This document shows positions 62,056 through 64,000 of a DNA stretch of 64,000 nt, one piece after another (within the stretch, counting starts at the first letter, position 1; each line of letters starts with the position of its first letter). The notes under the pieces are model-generated. The model searched no databases and was not told the origin of the DNA. It was given only the letters and a program-made list of their open reading frames with translations. The translations under genes and the position numbers were made by a program. The stretch spans positions 372,001 to 436,000 of the forward strand of contig NZ_FMAE01000007.1 of NCBI RefSeq assembly GCF_900094575.1, read 5' to 3'. Origin of the DNA: Bradyrhizobium yuanmingense. Its GTDB lineage: Bacteria > Pseudomonadota > Alphaproteobacteria > Rhizobiales > Xanthobacteraceae.

Positions 62056-64000
62056 ATGCCGAAATTTCGTTTGCGGATCAGGGGACGCCTGTACGCAGGC
62101 TTCATGGCCCTGGTGGCGGTCGGTCTCGTGATGGCGGTGGTTGCCGTCTGGAATTTGCGGGACGTGCAGGATCAGGTCGCAAGACAATCCGCCCTCTCGG
62201 ACAGCACGGCGCGGGTGCTGGAGATATCGGCCCATCTGCAGGCGATTCAGCGGGCCAATTTGCGCTACGTCTACGACGGCAACGAGTCCGCAATGAAGGA
62301 AGCGCAAGAGCGCGAGACCGCGGCGAGCGAGCTGCTCCGGGTCGGCGCTCAGGGGGCGCTCTCCGAGGAGCGGCGCGCGCTCTACAACGGCCTGATCGAC
62401 GAGATCGCGAAAATGCGACGCCTGCGTGACAATCTCGGCGACGCCGTCAACGAGACGAGAACGGGCAAGGCGACGCTGCTGCCGAGTGGCGAGGACCTGG
62501 CCACCAAGACGAACAAGCTCGTCGACGTGGCGCGCGCCGCCGTCGATGAAGATACCGCTTCCCTCGTCGCCGATCTCGAATCCCGAATCCTGCTCGTGAG
62601 GATCGTAAATTGGCGTTTTCTGGCCCTTCGCGATGCGCAGGGCCCTGCGACCTTCAGGGCGAGCATCGACAGGGCATTACAACGGCTCGGGGCACTCGAA
62701 AAGAGCCCGCAGGCGGCGGCGTTGCGCGCCACGCTGGCGCCGGTGAAGACCTCGCTTGAAACCTACAAGACGGCGTTCGAGACGACCTCCGCAGCGATGC
62801 TTAAAGCGGACGAGATCTACCACAAGAGCCTCGCGCCCCTCATCGTCGACAGCATCGGCAAGCTCAAGGTGGCGGAAACGACGCTGAAGGAGGACTACCA
62901 GGCATCGCGCACCACCGCCGAGGCCGTGATCGCGGGAACGACGACCGTGCAGGAGATCGCCGGCGGCCTTGCCATCCTGTTCGGAGGCATCGTCGCCTTC
63001 CTGATCGCCCGCAGCATCGTCGGTCCGCTGACCTCGATGACGCAGGCGATGGGGCGACTTGCCGGCGGCAATCTCGAGGTCGAGATTCCCGGCCGCGGCA
63101 GGGCCGACGAGATCGGCGACATGGCCAAGGCGATCCAGGTCTTCAAGGACAACATGATCGAGACCGAGAGCATGCGCGCCGAGCAGGCCGAACTCGAGGC
63201 GCGGCAGGCCGAGAACCGCAGGAAAGACATGGCCAGGCTCGCCGATCAGTTCGAGCAGGCCGTCGGCGAGATCGTCAACACGGTGTCGTCGGCATCGGGC
63301 GAGCTCGAAGCCTCCGCCGGCACGTTGACGACGACTGCCGCGCGCGCCCAGGACCTCTCGACGGAGGTCGCCAGCGCTTCGCAGGAGGCCTCGGCCAATG
63401 TGCAGGCGGTCGCCTCTGCGACCGAGGAGCTCTCCTCCTCGGTCTCCGAGATCGCCCGCCAGGTGCAGGAATCCGCCCGCATCGCCACCGAGGCTGTCGG
63501 TCAGGCGAGCCGGACCAACGAGCGCGTCGGTGCGCTCTCCAAGGCCGCCGCGCGGATCGGTGACGTGGTCGAGCTGATCAGCACCATTGCCGGCCAGACC
63601 AACCTCTTGGCGCTGAACGCCACGATCGAGGCGGCGCGTGCGGGCGAAGCCGGCCGCGGCTTTGCCGTGGTCGCTACCGAGGTCAAGGCGCTCGCCGAGC
63701 AGACGGCAAGGGCCACCGGCGAGATCGCCCAGCAGGTCTCCGGCATCCAGGCCGCGACCGAGGAGTCGGTCGGTTCGATCCGGGAGATCAGCGGCACCAT
63801 CGAGCGGCTGTCGGAGATCGCCTCGACGGTCGCCGCGGCCGTGGAGCAGCAGGGCGCGGCGACGCAGGAGATCTCCCGCAACGTCCAGCAGGCGGCCCAG
63901 GGCACGCAGCTCGTCTCGTCCAACATCGGCGACGTGCAGCGCGGCGCCTCCGAGACCGGCTCGGCCTCCTCGCAGGTTTTGTCGGCGGCGCGCTCGCTGT
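62056..64000 (+). CDS. Methyl-accepting chemotaxis protein (3' end beyond window)
   Basis: At least 648 residues; the frame is open at the window edge. TM1 (about 14-33) and TM2 (about 300-322) border a periplasmic helical sensor domain. A HAMP domain follows (about 322-375, GPLTSMTQAMGRLAGGNLEV). Then comes the signalling domain with the hairpin TIAGQTNLLALNATIEAARA followed by GEAGRGFAVVATEVKALAEQ. It carries signals to CheA at the pole. Ligand unknown. The 269 bases before it hold no gene. ATG at 62056 follows GTGGGA. Confidence 0.92.
   Translation, partial: MPKFRLRIRGRLYAGFMALVAVGLVMAVVAVWNLRDVQDQVARQSALSDSTARVLEISAHLQAIQRANLRYVYDGNESAMKEAQERETAASELLRVGAQGALSEERRALYNGLIDEIAKMRRLRDNLGDAVNETRTGKATLLPSGEDLATKTNKLVDVARAAVDEDTASLVADLESRILLVRIVNWRFLALRDAQGPATFRASIDRALQRLGALEKSPQAAALRATLAPVKTSLETYKTAFETTSAAMLKADEIYHKSLAPLIVDSIGKLKVAETTLKEDYQASRTTAEAVIAGTTTVQEIAGGLAILFGGIVAFLIARSIVGPLTSMTQAMGRLAGGNLEVEIPGRGRADEIGDMAKAIQVFKDNMIETESMRAEQAELEARQAENRRKDMARLADQFEQAVGEIVNTVSSASGELEASAGTLTTTAARAQDLSTEVASASQEASANVQAVASATEELSSSVSEIARQVQESARIATEAVGQASRTNERVGALSKAAARIGDVVELISTIAGQTNLLALNATIEAARAGEAGRGFAVVATEVKALAEQTARATGEIAQQVSGIQAATEESVGSIREISGTIERLSEIASTVAAAVEQQGAATQEISRNVQQAAQGTQLVSSNIGDVQRGASETGSASSQVLSAARSL

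Overview
The window is high-GC alphaproteobacterial chromosome, most likely Bradyrhizobium or a very close relative. The evidence is a cytochrome b/c1 fusion gene next to a Rieske gene (the fbcFH arrangement), a fused anthranilate synthase trpE(G) with its own leader peptide, an HWE-kinase bacteriophytochrome, and many intergenic palindromic repeats of the type common in this genus. It is nearly all core chromosome. I see no phage, insertion sequence, rRNA, tRNA or CRISPR array. This attribution is inference from gene content, not from a search.

Layout. 0-9 kb: end of a secreted protein gene, a small ABM-like protein, the ScfR-type regulator divergent from isocitrate lyase aceA, a DUF4170 protein, a metallophosphoesterase, a NUDIX protein, a family 2 glycosyltransferase and a GNAT protein. 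9-12 kb: a two-gene zinc-uptake unit (DUF2946 protein plus ZnuD-like TonB receptor) behind a perfect Zur-type palindrome. 12-19 kb: a four-gene operon moxR - DUF58 - BatA/DUF4159 membrane protein - second membrane protein. 19-22 kb: DUF1285, CoA pyrophosphatase, DUF6111 and CCA-adding enzyme in one operon. 22-25 kb: an Omp31-type porin, a cupin, a DUF2158 protein and a membrane protein. 25-31 kb: a heavy-metal RND efflux system with an unusual adaptor and no outer-membrane channel. 31-32 kb: an orphan Bug-type binding protein.

32-43 kb: a reverse-strand operon trmL - queE - hemF - HAD phosphatase; then forward fbcF - fbcH (bc1 complex) ending in a strong terminator, a dienelactone hydrolase, trpL attenuator - trpE(G), and apt. 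42-51 kb, reverse strand: two ParA-like ATPases, a lemA - M48 protease pair, an Rsm22-type methyltransferase, and then smc, a DsbA-like protein and DciA. 52-54 kb: a higBA locus whose toxin gene carries a frameshift, next to mutY and a thioesterase. 54-64 kb: an FAD monooxygenase divergent from a GST, a LysR regulator divergent from a SnoaL-like protein, a DUF1127 protein, the heme oxygenase - bacteriophytochrome pair behind a candidate EcfG stress promoter, and the start of a chemoreceptor gene that runs off the window.

Working together: aceA and its regulator set glyoxylate-cycle flux. Zinc is handled by uptake at 11 kb and possible divalent or monovalent metal export at 26 kb. hemF, fbcFH and bphO-bphP are linked through heme. 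The most useful points beyond routine annotation are the Zur box, the complete trp attenuator, the higB frameshift, the EcfG-like promoter of the light-sensor operon, the paired canonical and degenerate ParA ATPases, and the adaptor architecture of the metal efflux system.
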